Under the pieces are notes generated by a model. That model ran no database searches and was not told where the DNA came from. It saw nothing but the letters and a program-made list of their open reading frames with translations. Shown in pieces: positions 17,101 to 24,001 of a DNA stretch of 41,362 nt. Origin of the DNA: Prosthecobacter debontii (GTDB lineage Bacteria; Verrucomicrobiota; Verrucomicrobiia; Chthoniobacterales; Chthoniobacteraceae); the NCBI GenBank assembly GCA_945905735.1, contig CAMDQC010000031.1, positions 1-41,362 on the forward strand, given 5' to 3'. The position numbers were made by a program, and so were the translations under genes. How positions within the stretch are numbered: the stretch's first letter is position 1; the number at the start of each line of letters is the position of its first letter.

Positions 17101-19717
17101 TGCCACGAAACGCATTCAGCGTCACTGCGGCCGTCGGCACGAATCGCAGGGTGCCGCCGTTGAAGGTCAGATTCCCCGGCGTGGCTGCCGCTGGAACGGT
17201 GCCGAGTTGCGAGGCAGCGCTCGCTGCGCCGTCTGTTGCGATGGACGTGGTGCCACTGTTAAAGTAAGTGCCGCCCGTGTAAGTATTCGCGCCGCTCGGG
17301 GTAAAAATACCGGTGCCCGTGCTGGAGTTCGTCACACTCGATGCGCCGCCTGTGCTATTCGCGATGACAGCGCTGATGGTAAGGCCACCAGTGTTCGTAA
17401 GATTCACGACAAAATCCTTCTCCGTACCAATAACCACGCCGCCCGCGCCGGAGATTGTGAGGCCGACGGTACTGGCACCGAGAACCCCGTTTGCCGTGTA
17501 ACTATTCGCACCAAGCGTGAGCGTCGCTCCCCCATTCGGGATGAGCGCATAGCTCGACGCTGGGGCCGTCAAAGTTATAGCACCCGCAAGTTGATGGACT
17601 ACGGTAGGAGCGAGACCCGTTCCCGCCGCCAAGGCGGTGCTACTCGGCATGGCCACGAGCTGATATGGCCCTGACGCCGATCCCTGGGCAACGATGTAGC
17701 GAGCGCCGGAACCGGTGCCGTTGAACATATTTGCACCGATGAAAGCAAACGAACCAGCGCCCGGCATCGTGATCGCTGTGCCGTTGCGAGTCACGCTCGC
17801 GACCGTCACGATTTCTATCGTGGAGGCGGCTCCCGGCGTTCCTACTCCGCCAGCCGCCCACGCGGTCGCTGGCGTAAAGTGAACCGCACTTCCCGGTCCG
17901 TTCGTCAGCGCACCGAGCGTCACCGTCGTCGAAGCTCCTCCATTGCGATTTGGCGAAACCACCGAGCGCCCCGGACTGAAAGTCGTGCCATTAAAAGTCT
18001 GCGCCGTCGTGCCCGTGCTCTTGCCGAGCAGCGACAGCGTGCCTCCGCCGAGATTCAGCGCCGACGACGCGCTAATCATATCTGTGGGCGTCGCCATATT
18101 TGCAAAATCCAGCACCAGCGTCCCGCGATTTACCTGCGTCTGCCCCGTATAAACCAGCGCCGTGGCCGTGCCAAAAGTCGTCGTCCCTGTTCCGTTTTGC
18201 GCCACATTTCCCGCGCCAGTGATTGCCCCGAAATCCACGCCATCCGCCACCGCGTTCGAGCGATTAAAAACGAGCGACGCACCCGAAACGATGCTGATCG
18301 GGCTGCTCAACGAAAGAGACCCAGTCGTCCCGCCCATCCCGAGCTGGAGCCGCCCGCCACCAATCGTCGTCGCGCCGGTATAAGTATTCGCGGCCGTCAA
18401 CCACACCGAGCCCCCATTATTCTTCGTCAAAGCAAATTGCCCCGCGCCATCCGAGAGCACACCGCTCAAGATTCCATGCCCCGCCTGCGAGCCGCCAAAC
18501 GTGAGCGTCTGCGTCCCGGCCACACCCGCCGAGATCCCGCCCGTAATAATGCCGCTCGTATTGCCATCGAGCCCGATAGTGGTGTTCGCAGCCAGCGTGA
18601 TATTTCCGCCAAGCACGCCGGAACTAAACCGGATGGCACCACGATTTTCACTATTGCCCGTGCCGCTGAGCGATATTCCGCCGTTAAAGTTCGCCGTCGT
18701 ATTGCCCACCACGAAAAGCGAGCTGCCGCTGTCGATAGTGAGCGAACCCGCGAGATTCATCATCGTGTTATTCGTATTCAGCTTGTCGCCATTCACGCCC
18801 GTATTGGAGAGCTGGATATTACCCGTGAACCCAGCCAGCCCGATGATGGCCGTATTCGTCGCCGTCGTGTTGGTGAACGTCAGCTTCAAAAGCCCGCTGC
18901 CCGTGAACGTGTTGTTGATCGTCGTCGTCGCCGCCACCGTATTTGCGCTCAGCAAATTCAACGTCGAACCCGCTCCCACCGACACGGCACCCGTGCCGAG
19001 GCCGCTCACATTCGTGCCGGTATTCGTCGTCGCAGTCGTGACGCCCGTGTTCGCCCCGAGCGAGACGCCGCCGGAGAAAGTATTCCCCGTATTTGAGAGC
19101 GTCAGCGCACCATTGCCCGTCTTGGAAATCGCCACCGTGCCGCCCGTTCCATTGGAAATAGCCCCACTCACCGTCGTCGCGCCAGCACCCGTAACCGCCA
19201 GCGTCTTTACGCCCGAGCCTATGGAGCCCGCGATGCTTCCAGCCACCGTGAGCGAACTGGTCGTGCTCTCATTGGCCAGCGTGAACGTCTGCGCTGTCCC
19301 ATCATCCCCCAGCGTGAGCGCCGCATTCACCAGTTGATTCGCCTCAACCGTGGAAGTCAGCGAAATCGTGCCCGCATTCCCTAGGGTGAGCGCTTGGCTG
19401 TTCACCGCGCCGGCACCGAGGGTGTAGGCTGCCACCGAAGACGTATCGAACGTGAGATTCCCCACCGATACCCCGGCACCCATATCGAGGATCACATTTC
19501 CATTCCCCAAGCCATTAAACGTCGCAGTGTCGCCCAACCCCGGAAACGGAGCGCTCCAGTTGCTATCGAGAGCCCAAAGCGTGTCCGTGGCTCCCGACCA
19601 GATTGCGCTGGCGCCGCCTGCTTTCACCGAAACAAAAACCGAGGCAATAGAACTGGCGAGGATGAGTGCGCGCCGATTGGTGAAGCGATTGTGCGAAGGT
19701 GAAGTAGGCGTTTTCAT
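11141..19717 (-). CDS. Giant autotransporter-associated repeat protein with PEP-CTERM anchor (2858 aa)
   Basis: An exported surface protein. Residues 1 to about 40 form a long signal peptide (basic NRFTNRRA, then ALILASSIASVFVSVKAG). The body is parallel beta-helix repeats; about fifteen clear copies of the family signature are visible, such as ANTYTGGTTISG, NNSYTGATIVNAGTLIL and VNAYTGATTVNGGTLLV. The end (2835-2858) is a PEP-CTERM sorting signal: VPEP, a hydrophobic LLLGGLGMLG and FRRRRA, recognised by exosortase in the known systems. Around residue 1640 (near base 14800) the start motif of the family recurs (DWTGGAANGLWTDAGNW) right after a typical C-terminal closing region, so the protein looks like two family members fused head to tail. 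A divergent regulator starts 181 bp upstream. Ligand unknown; adhesion or glycan binding is inference. Confidence 0.92.
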   Translation of the reverse strand: MKTPTSPSHNRFTNRRALILASSIASVFVSVKAGGASAIWSGATDTLWALDSNWSAPFPGLGDTATFNGLGNGNVILDMGAGVSVGNLTFDTSSVAAYTLGAGAVNSQALTLGNAGTISLTSTVEANQLVNAALTLGDDGTAQTFTLANESTTSSLTVAGSIAGSIGSGVKTLAVTGAGATTVSGAISNGTGGTVAISKTGNGALTLSNTGNTFSGGVSLGANTGVTTATTNTGTNVSGLGTGAVSVGAGSTLNLLSANTVAATTTINNTFTGSGLLKLTFTNTTATNTAIIGLAGFTGNIQLSNTGVNGDKLNTNNTMMNLAGSLTIDSGSSLFVVGNTTANFNGGISLSGTGNSENRGAIRFSSGVLGGNITLAANTTIGLDGNTSGIITGGISAGVAGTQTLTFGGSQAGHGILSGVLSDGAGQFALTKNNGGSVWLTAANTYTGATTIGGGRLQLGMGGTTGSLSLSSPISIVSGASLVFNRSNAVADGVDFGAITGAGNVAQNGTGTTTFGTATALVYTGQTQVNRGTLVLDFANMATPTDMISASSALNLGGGTLSLLGKSTGTTAQTFNGTTFSPGRSVVSPNRNGGASTTVTLGALTNGPGSAVHFTPATAWAAGGVGTPGAASTIEIVTVASVTRNGTAITMPGAGSFAFIGANMFNGTGSGARYIVAQGSASGPYQLVAMPSSTALAAGTGLAPTVVHQLAGAITLTAPASSYALIPNGGATLTLGANSYTANGVLGASTVGLTISGAGGVVIGTEKDFVVNLTNTGGLTISAVIANSTGGASSVTNSSTGTGIFTPSGANTYTGGTYFNSGTTSIATDGAASAASQLGTVPAAATPGNLTFNGGTLRFVPTAAVTLNAFRGITLGASGGTITNTAAFALTVNSIIAGVGGLTLSNTSTSTITIGGANTYTGGTTISGTGVIVAGNVANPFGVGGILTLNGGQLRSNTTADRTIPNPVSIVADTTFPTLAAEKSLIFSGPAALAGTRILNSALGTTVAGISVQFSNGISESVVGSGLTKAGAGNLTLSGLNTFTGPTAINAGRVSYTKPSALYANNPASWTDTNITVASGATMMLSVGGTNDFTAVNVSTIAGLGTPTGGFQTGSTLGLDTASGNFTHTAAIVNPNGGANAINLLKIGGNTLTLNGTNTYTGTTTIQGGTVIANGSSTTSQININGGTNTTLQVTNPAGAGTGSISLSTGVTTPSLLFRLDGGGNISLPNSLIGNSGITTNIDVNNNGTGTNGVVQLNGIPATGIGNVTLNVTGGNGYSLYLAALRPSGGGAGTTLLNPTTAMLSIGTISPVQNTAAYNVQFDGTATGNTVTGPIINGSGTVSVTKANTNDWTLSGNNSYTGATIVNAGTLILSGTNTGAGATNVVGGILQAGATGALNPNSAVTMTDAAAAVLDLNGFTGSIGSLAGGGVLGGNVTLGSGTLTTGDATSTSYSGNITGAGSLVKSGIGTFTLAAAQGYTGTTAVNAGTLLVNNTLASSATTVANSGTLSGIGTLAGTVTVNSGGMISPATSTTAGTLTVGSLTLDAGSGLAYEFGGTNDLIAVTNASGLTLNGGALSLFATGGVSALTADGIYTIFSYATGFGGALTNLSVANSQAGKTYSVADAGGTITLTVGTAVASDWTGGAANGLWTDAGNWTGGAPNSVGAVATFGLTPATPTSVAVDGAKTVGSIIFDNANAYTVSGGAGDTITLENGIAAGAISVTSGSHTINAPIVLNGAANITPGAGTSLTLGGAISGAKPVTYSGAGAATVSGVNTYSAGTTLVSGTLSLANGAALGTGTLTVSGGTLDAASALTLTNNNAQVWAGDFTFAGSNTLNLGTGAVSVPVSKTVTTTASTLTVGGVISGSGLTKAGNGTLELTANNTFTGALTVSAGTVILSGENSARPAATNGQTVVNGTLQLQAKAGNTTAGVSTALSGERTANQPLLLNSGGTLQLRSDSAVTFAGANSMGGLGSATVSIDVDQLTGAGTNNALTLAPGGFNVSATTINVSGGNGYSLRLPAITSVGANTSTYNGNSAPISIGSYSASVTGAHVLGLGGTNTANVVTGVISNGSATSVAVLKTGSGSWDLQGVNTNTGAFTVREGTLTISGGKTGNIGAITVGDTAGLSATLNISTGTYPLAANNFNVGNQATTPGTGTVNQSGGAITFTSGNQLLIGQNTVGNTGTYNLSGGSITTITSATRGIMLGVNANATGIFNLSGTGVLNMTAASGGGGNAFLQIGRSDTTAADNTTTLFNQTGGTANVGILGIGGGGAGGVNGINLNSTLTLTGGTFIASTFTVLAAGNTNIAVINIGGTADVTLPAFPTVRGTGSTATIHFDGGILRSLAASATYMGGLSNAFIQDGGANFDLANNITVTQALLTHPISTGGGFTKAGTGILTLTGANTYTGKTTISAGGLTFNSIGNVGAGASALGAPTTVAEGTIDLSGTLTYSGTATSTDRVINLTNAAANASITNSGTGLLTLNGDITGNALNLLYRGNGNITMNGLIPSSHTGPVTHTETSTLTLTNPANAWTGALVVSKGTISVNSIATRGVPSAAGAGTAFTLGQDGFNNTGTLQFTGPSGGSSDRDISVLSNLAQGNGGIIENTVVGQLLSLSGNVTVGGTGTLPTLGLTGAGNGELLGDITGTAALTVTKTGTGTWTLGGVNAYTGATTVNGGTLLVSGSISGSAVTVNNTATLGGDGGTIGALNVVTGGTLSPGASIGTLNSSSASFAAGSTFALEINTTAYTTDLLAVTGNLSLAATNNTVLSVTDLAAGTYDGTPLPFITYTGTWDGGLFSVLGTPIADDATFTVGANTFHLDYNYAGNSVVLVPEPGSAALLLGGLGMLGFRRRRA

Positions 19718-19872
19718 GGGTTGGAAATGGGTTGGTTTGGGGTGATGCAGGTGATTGTTTCGGTAGTAGTAATTTTACGCTCCGCGCGGTAGCGCAGATG
19801 CGAGGGTATATCTTGAGGAATCTACAGTCCCTAATTTCAATGATAATAAAAGCGATTCCTTCTCGACGCCCA

Positions 19873-19890
19873 TCCCCGTTTCGGGGGAGG
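19873..19890 (+). promoter_or_regulatory. Ribosome-binding site inside a small hairpin
   Basis: A strong Shine-Dalgarno sequence GGGGGAGG (19883-19890) lies 8 bases before the ATG at 19899. Its G-run can pair with CCCCG at 19874-19878 through a TTT loop (CCCCG-TTT-CGGGG). The ribosome site of the short regulator may therefore be partly closed in the mRNA. The pairing is seen in the sequence; a regulatory effect is inference. Confidence 0.4.
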
Positions 19891-19898
19891 TTCTGGGT

Positions 19899-20216
19899 AT
19901 GCAACCGATGCGTCTCCTTTCAGTTTCGGCGCAGGTCGCTGGGCATCTCCGTGCGCAGTTGAAGCGCGGGGTAAGGATGGAAGCCATGCCGGGCGTCGGA
20001 ACGCTTGCGAAGCAACTCGACGTGGACCACAAGTCCGTGGAAGCCGCGCTGCGCCAGCTCGAACAAGAATGTCTGCTCGCGGGGCAAGGGCCGGGTCGCA
20101 AGCGCCGCATCGTCGCTTCGAGCGAAGCTTTCTGCGTTGCCCCGCGTTCGGAAGCGCACTACCTCACCACCCCATGTCGCTCGCTCAATCTATCCGCTCG
20201 TTCGTTCCGCTTGTGA
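19899..20216 (+). CDS. Short GntR-type winged-helix protein, sensor domain missing
   Basis: The product has 105 residues. Residues 1-71 align without gaps to the regulator at 1479-2543, with 41 of 71 identical by hand count (shared RLLS.SAQVA.HLR, MPGV, ALRQLE and the basic GR.RRI wing). After residue 71 the similarity ends. The LacI-like sensor of the paralogue is absent; instead the frame runs 43 bases into the next gene, which starts at 20174 in another frame. It has a good Shine-Dalgarno sequence, so it may be a working DNA-binding-only regulator of the divergent giant surface-protein gene and/or the downstream ABC operon. Equally it may be a decaying remnant. A small GntR of the YtrA type, often next to ABC-2 transporters, is the other reading, but the usual C-terminal helices are not evident. 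Confidence 0.65.
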   Translation: MQPMRLLSVSAQVAGHLRAQLKRGVRMEAMPGVGTLAKQLDVDHKSVEAALRQLEQECLLAGQGPGRKRRIVASSEAFCVAPRSEAHYLTTPCRSLNLSARSFRL

Positions 20217-21151
20217 TTGGTCTCGTTGTGGGAGGTGTCGGGGCGACGATGTTTATGGACAGCATCCCCGGCGCGGCAGGGACGCCGCAGGAGCGCGCAA
20301 ACAAGCTGGAGCTGGAGCTGAAGCACGCGCAAAACCGCATCGTTGCGCTGGAGGCAGCGGAGCCGGAGGGACAAAATCGCTTTGGCAATACGCGGCGCAA
20401 TTTGGCCGACGGAGCGCGGGGCATCACCGACAAACTCCGCAGCGGACAGCCGGTGAGCCCGGACGATATTTTCCGCGCGACGAAGCCCTTCATGCGCGAC
20501 CTCGCGCCGCTGTTTGACCGCATCCGCATCCGCGACCAGCGCAAGCGGATCGATAGCATCACGGGCGAGCTGGCGCGCAAATACGACCTGCCGCCCGACA
20601 AGCAAGCGGCGCTCAAAGTATGGTTCGACGGCAAGGCGAACGAGGAGGCGAAACGCTGGAGCGAGATACTCGGGCGCGACGACACGGGGCTGGAGGAAAT
20701 CATGCGCGCCACTCGCGATGTGCGGCCCGACGAGGGGCTCGACAAATTCATGGAAGGCATCCTCTCGGGCGAGAAGCTGTCCGAGTTCAAAACCGAGCGG
20801 ATGAACGAGCGCGCCACCCGCGTGCAGAACGAGGCGGATATGAAAGTGCAGCGGCTCAACTCCATCGTGCAGCTCGACGATTCGCAGCGCGACCGGGTCT
20901 TCGCCGTGATGGCGCGCAACTCGCGCGACTACGACCCGGCGATGGTGCTGGAGGGAACCACAGGCACCATTGAGGCGGCTCCCGTCGGCAACAAGCAGGC
21001 GGCGGTTCTCGCGATCCTGTCGCCGGACCAGCGCGCCATCTACGACGGCGAGCGACAGCGACGACGCGAAGAGGCGGAGAAGGACATGAACGCCGTCGGG
21101 CTGACGCTGCCGCCGAACTGGGAAATGCTGGATAACGACGACTTCAAATGA
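20174..21151 (+). CDS. Membrane-anchored coiled-coil protein, first gene of an ABC transporter operon
   Basis: I do not recognise the family. The start at 20174 gives MSLAQSIRS followed by a membrane helix (FVPLVIGLVVGGVGATMFM, residues about 10-28); an earlier in-frame ATG at 20069 would put a non-hydrophobic Arg-rich stretch in front of it. A coiled coil follows (ERANKLELELKHAQNRIVAL), then a charged, helical, soluble domain of about 270 residues rich in Arg, Glu and Asp. The topology suggests one N-terminal anchor with the rest in the periplasm. Its stop overlaps the ATPase gene by 4 bases (ATGA, 21148-21151), so it is likely a partner or accessory factor of the transporter. A role in envelope stress sensing is possible but unsupported. 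Confidence 0.8.
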   Translation: MSLAQSIRSFVPLVIGLVVGGVGATMFMDSIPGAAGTPQERANKLELELKHAQNRIVALEAAEPEGQNRFGNTRRNLADGARGITDKLRSGQPVSPDDIFRATKPFMRDLAPLFDRIRIRDQRKRIDSITGELARKYDLPPDKQAALKVWFDGKANEEAKRWSEILGRDDTGLEEIMRATRDVRPDEGLDKFMEGILSGEKLSEFKTERMNERATRVQNEADMKVQRLNSIVQLDDSQRDRVFAVMARNSRDYDPAMVLEGTTGTIEAAPVGNKQAAVLAILSPDQRAIYDGERQRRREEAEKDMNAVGLTLPPNWEMLDNDDFK

Positions 21152-22098
21152 GCGCCATCCCAGCAATAGACATCCGCTACTTACGTGTGGACTACGGCAA
21201 TTTCGTCGCCGTGGACGACCTCACGCTCACCGTCCCACGCGGCGAAGTCTTCGGCCTCGTCGGCCCGAACGGCGCGGGGAAAACGAGCACGTTCCGCGTG
21301 CTGACGACGCTGATGGAGCCGACTTACGGCGAGGTGATTCTCGACGGCGTGGACGTGCTCGAAGACATCGAGAGCGCCCGCCGCATCATCGGCTATATGC
21401 CCGACCTCGCGCCGGTGCCTACCGATTTGAAAGTGTGGGAGTTCCTTGAGTTTCACGCCGCAGCGTATGGCATCGGCAACCGCTCGCAGCGCCGCCAACG
21501 GGTCGCGGAGTGTCTGGAGGAAGTGGCACTCACCGACCAGCGGGAGAAGTGGTGCAAGGAGCTTTCACGCGGGCAGACGCAGCGCGTCGTGCTCGCGAAA
21601 ACGCTGCTCCATCGCCCGAGCGTGCTCATCCTCGATGAGCCCGCCAGCGGCCTCGATCCCCTCGCCCGCCGCGACATGCGCACCGCGCTGCGCAAGCTGG
21701 CGGAGGGCGGCGCGACCGTCTTCGTAAGCTCGCACATTCTCAGCGAACTCGCGGAGATGTGTACGTCGTTGTGCGTGATGAATCGCGGGCGACTGCTCGC
21801 CTCCGGCACCGCCGAAGAAGTGCGCCAAACGCTCGGCAACACCGAGCGCGTGCTCACCGCGACCCTCCTCGCCCGCCACGAAGAAGCCGCCGCGTGGATC
21901 GCCGCGCAGCCCGCCGTCCACGAGGTGAAAATTTCCGGCCAGCAAGTGACTTTCAATTTCAACGGCAACGACGACGCGCAGGCGGACTTGATGGAAGGCA
22001 TCTTGCGCCTCGGCATTCGGATGCGGGCGTTTGAGGAAAAGAGAACGTCATTCGAGGACATCCTCGTCGGAGTCGCAGAAAGCAATCGTCTCCCATGA
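21148..22098 (+). CDS. ABC transporter ATP-binding protein
   Basis: The product has 316 residues and provides the energy-coupling subunit of an ABC-2 type exporter at the inner membrane. Walker A is GPNGAGKT (39-46), the signature is LSRGQ (139-143), Walker B is VLILDEP (159-165) followed by ASGLDPLARRD, and the switch histidine is in SSHILSE. The C-terminal 90 residues resemble the extra domain of DrrA/CcmA-like ATPases. It overlaps both neighbours by ATGA, so the three products are probably made in fixed proportion. The substrate is unknown; related systems export lipids, peptides, drugs or polysaccharides. Confidence 0.93.
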   Translation: MSAIPAIDIRYLRVDYGNFVAVDDLTLTVPRGEVFGLVGPNGAGKTSTFRVLTTLMEPTYGEVILDGVDVLEDIESARRIIGYMPDLAPVPTDLKVWEFLEFHAAAYGIGNRSQRRQRVAECLEEVALTDQREKWCKELSRGQTQRVVLAKTLLHRPSVLILDEPASGLDPLARRDMRTALRKLAEGGATVFVSSHILSELAEMCTSLCVMNRGRLLASGTAEEVRQTLGNTERVLTATLLARHEEAAAWIAAQPAVHEVKISGQQVTFNFNGNDDAQADLMEGILRLGIRMRAFEEKRTSFEDILVGVAESNRLP

Positions 22099-23762
22099 AG
22101 AATACTCGCATCTCCGCTTGGAACATCTGGCGAAATCCGATCTTCCGGCGCTACTGCCAATCCCGCCTGCGGGCTCGCGGGCTCGGCATCCCACTGTTGC
22201 TCTACGTGCTCGTCGCCGGATTCATCGTCGCGATGGCAAACTCCATCGGCGGGAGAATGGGCGCGGACCCGGTGAGCAATGCACGCAACGCGATCATCCC
22301 GCTGCTCGTCATTCAGGGCATCATCCTCTTCGTCCTCGGCACCGCGCAAGTCGCGGGCGGGATGGTGGCGGAGCGCGACGAAGGCGTGATTGATTATCAG
22401 CGGCTCATCCCGATGTCGCCGCTGGCGAAAGTGCTCGGCTACGTCTTCGGCCTGCCTGTGCGGGAGTGGGCGCTCTTTTTAGTTTCGCTGCCCTTCACCG
22501 CATGGTCGCTGTGGCGCGGGCAAGTCGCGTGGACGGTGTGGCTGCCGCTCTACACGGTCGTTGTCTCCTCGGCGCTGCTGTATCACTTTACTGGGCTGCT
22601 GACTGGCACCGTCGTGAAGAATAAACGGTGGGCGTTTCTCGTCTGCATCCTCCTCGTTTTTTCGCTCTACACCGTCATCCCGCAGATGGCGAAATTCGGG
22701 TTGGTGTTCTTCAAATACCTGACCATCACGCCTGTGTTTGAGGAGAGCCTGCCCGGCCTTCTGCCAGCGGCTCCGGGCGCAGCCATGCGGGCGTTGCAGC
22801 GGTTTGCGCCGACGGTGAAGTTCTTCAATCTCGACCTCTCCGAAGTCGTCTTCACCGTGTTCTCCCAAGTCGGGTTGATCCTCACCTTCACCATCATGCT
22901 CTGTCGCAAATGGCGTTGGTCCGAGTCGCACCTTTTGGGCAAACTCTGGGCGGCTGGTTTCTTCGTTTGGGTCCAAGTCCTCCTGCTCGGAAATGCGCTC
23001 CCACTGATCGAGCCCGGCACCCTTTTCCCCTCACGCGGGTTTTCCCAAATGATGGGCGGCTTTCAGGGTCCCGCGCCTTCCACATGGGAGGCGATGGCGA
23101 TGTCGGGCATCTACGGCTTCGTCACGCTGGCGCTCATCTTCATCCTCGCCGGGATCATCACGCCATCCGTGGATAACCAAGTGCGCGGCTGGCGACGCGC
23201 GCGCAAGCAAGGTGCGACTTCGATCCCCGCGTTGTCGGATGGCGGGACGGCGTTTTGGGTCGTGCTGTTCATGGCAATGGCGGGCGCAGTCGGGTGGTTC
23301 ATTTTCACTCGGGGGCTCGTCGAGTCCCGCTGGTATCCCGGCCATATCGTCCCATTGCGAACGCTCGGGTATTTCATCGCCGTGATGTTTGCGGGCGGTG
23401 TCGGGTTCCAAGCGTTGCTGGAGGGGAAAGGCGGGCGTGTGCTTGGTTTGGCGACGATCTTCGTGGGCGTTGTCCCCGTCATGGTCGGCTCCGTGTTGGC
23501 TTCTATCAGCGACCGCTTTGCGCCCGCCGCAGCGTGGCTCATCGGCATGTCGCCCGTCTCCACGCCATTCTACGCATCCGGGACATTGCTCTCGATTGCG
23601 GAGTTGCCCGAGAACATCGCGCGTGCCGTGCCGCGAGCGTTTCAGTTCTGGCTGTTCGTGGGTCTGATCGTCGCGTCCTGGCTCGTCGTCACACTGCGGG
23701 CGAACCGGCGGAAAATCGCGAAGGATGTGCTGCAAGTGCCCGAGGCCATCGCGCAGAAATAG
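22095..23762 (+). CDS. ABC-2 type transporter permease, about 12 membrane segments
   Basis: A 555-residue integral membrane protein translated from an ATG overlapping the ATPase stop. Hydrophobic segments include GIPLLLYVLVAGFIVAMA, AIIPLLVIQGIILFVLGT, WLPLYTVVVSSALLYHF, WAFLVCILLVFSLYTVI, LGLATIFVGVVPVMVGSVL and FQFWLFVGLIVASWLVV; about twelve can be counted. The N-terminus is basic and cytosolic (RNPIFRRYCQSRLRARG). One polypeptide with twelve segments would supply the role of two six-segment permeases. Together with the ATPase and the anchored protein it forms a complete transporter operon. The substrate cannot be told. Confidence 0.85.
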   Translation: MKNTRISAWNIWRNPIFRRYCQSRLRARGLGIPLLLYVLVAGFIVAMANSIGGRMGADPVSNARNAIIPLLVIQGIILFVLGTAQVAGGMVAERDEGVIDYQRLIPMSPLAKVLGYVFGLPVREWALFLVSLPFTAWSLWRGQVAWTVWLPLYTVVVSSALLYHFTGLLTGTVVKNKRWAFLVCILLVFSLYTVIPQMAKFGLVFFKYLTITPVFEESLPGLLPAAPGAAMRALQRFAPTVKFFNLDLSEVVFTVFSQVGLILTFTIMLCRKWRWSESHLLGKLWAAGFFVWVQVLLLGNALPLIEPGTLFPSRGFSQMMGGFQGPAPSTWEAMAMSGIYGFVTLALIFILAGIITPSVDNQVRGWRRARKQGATSIPALSDGGTAFWVVLFMAMAGAVGWFIFTRGLVESRWYPGHIVPLRTLGYFIAVMFAGGVGFQALLEGKGGRVLGLATIFVGVVPVMVGSVLASISDRFAPAAAWLIGMSPVSTPFYASGTLLSIAELPENIARAVPRAFQFWLFVGLIVASWLVVTLRANRRKIAKDVLQVPEAIAQK

Positions 23763-23774
23763 AGGAACGGGCGC

Positions 23775-23912
23775 GGGTAGGGTGGGCGTCCCGCCCGCCG
23801 CGCTGCGCATCCTGCGCAGTGCCCAGTGGAGTATTGCGAGCATCCCATCGTTTCTGCGTTCGGTGGTTCAGGCGGGACGCCCGAACCGGCGGGCAGGATG
23901 CCCACCCTACCC
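23775..23912. repeat. Inverted-repeat element after the ABC operon
   Basis: Left arm 23775-23799 (GGGTAGGGTGGGCGTCCCG...) and right arm 23888-23912 are complementary over 25 bases with two mismatches, around an 88-base middle. A further partial unit GCGGGACGCCC lies at the start of the right half. The left arm is 23/23 identical to the copy at 4717-4739. The arrangement begins 12 bp after the permease stop and fits a small non-coding REP/MITE-like element; it could also act as a large mRNA 3'-end hairpin. Confidence 0.65.
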
Positions 23913-23943
23913 GCTGCCCATCGGTTCTTTGTCGGCCAAACGC

Positions 23944-23974
23944 AAAACGCCGCACCCGGTTTCCCGAGTGCGGC
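23944..23974 (-). terminator. Rho-independent terminator of the EF-hand gene
   Basis: On the minus strand GCCGCACTCGG pairs with CCGGGTGCGGC (23949-23959 with 23964-23974, one G-U pair) around a short GAAA loop, followed by GTTTTGCG. It lies 28 bp after the EF-hand stop codon. Confidence 0.75.
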
Positions 23975-24001
23975 GCTGATGATTCGTTCGCGTCCTAGCG
24001 A

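Noticed and set aside
11141..19717. Tandem DNA repeats or CRISPR-like array in the giant gene
   Set aside because: The repeated units are protein-level beta-strand signatures of unequal spacing and diverged bases within one open frame; there are no uniform repeats and spacers.
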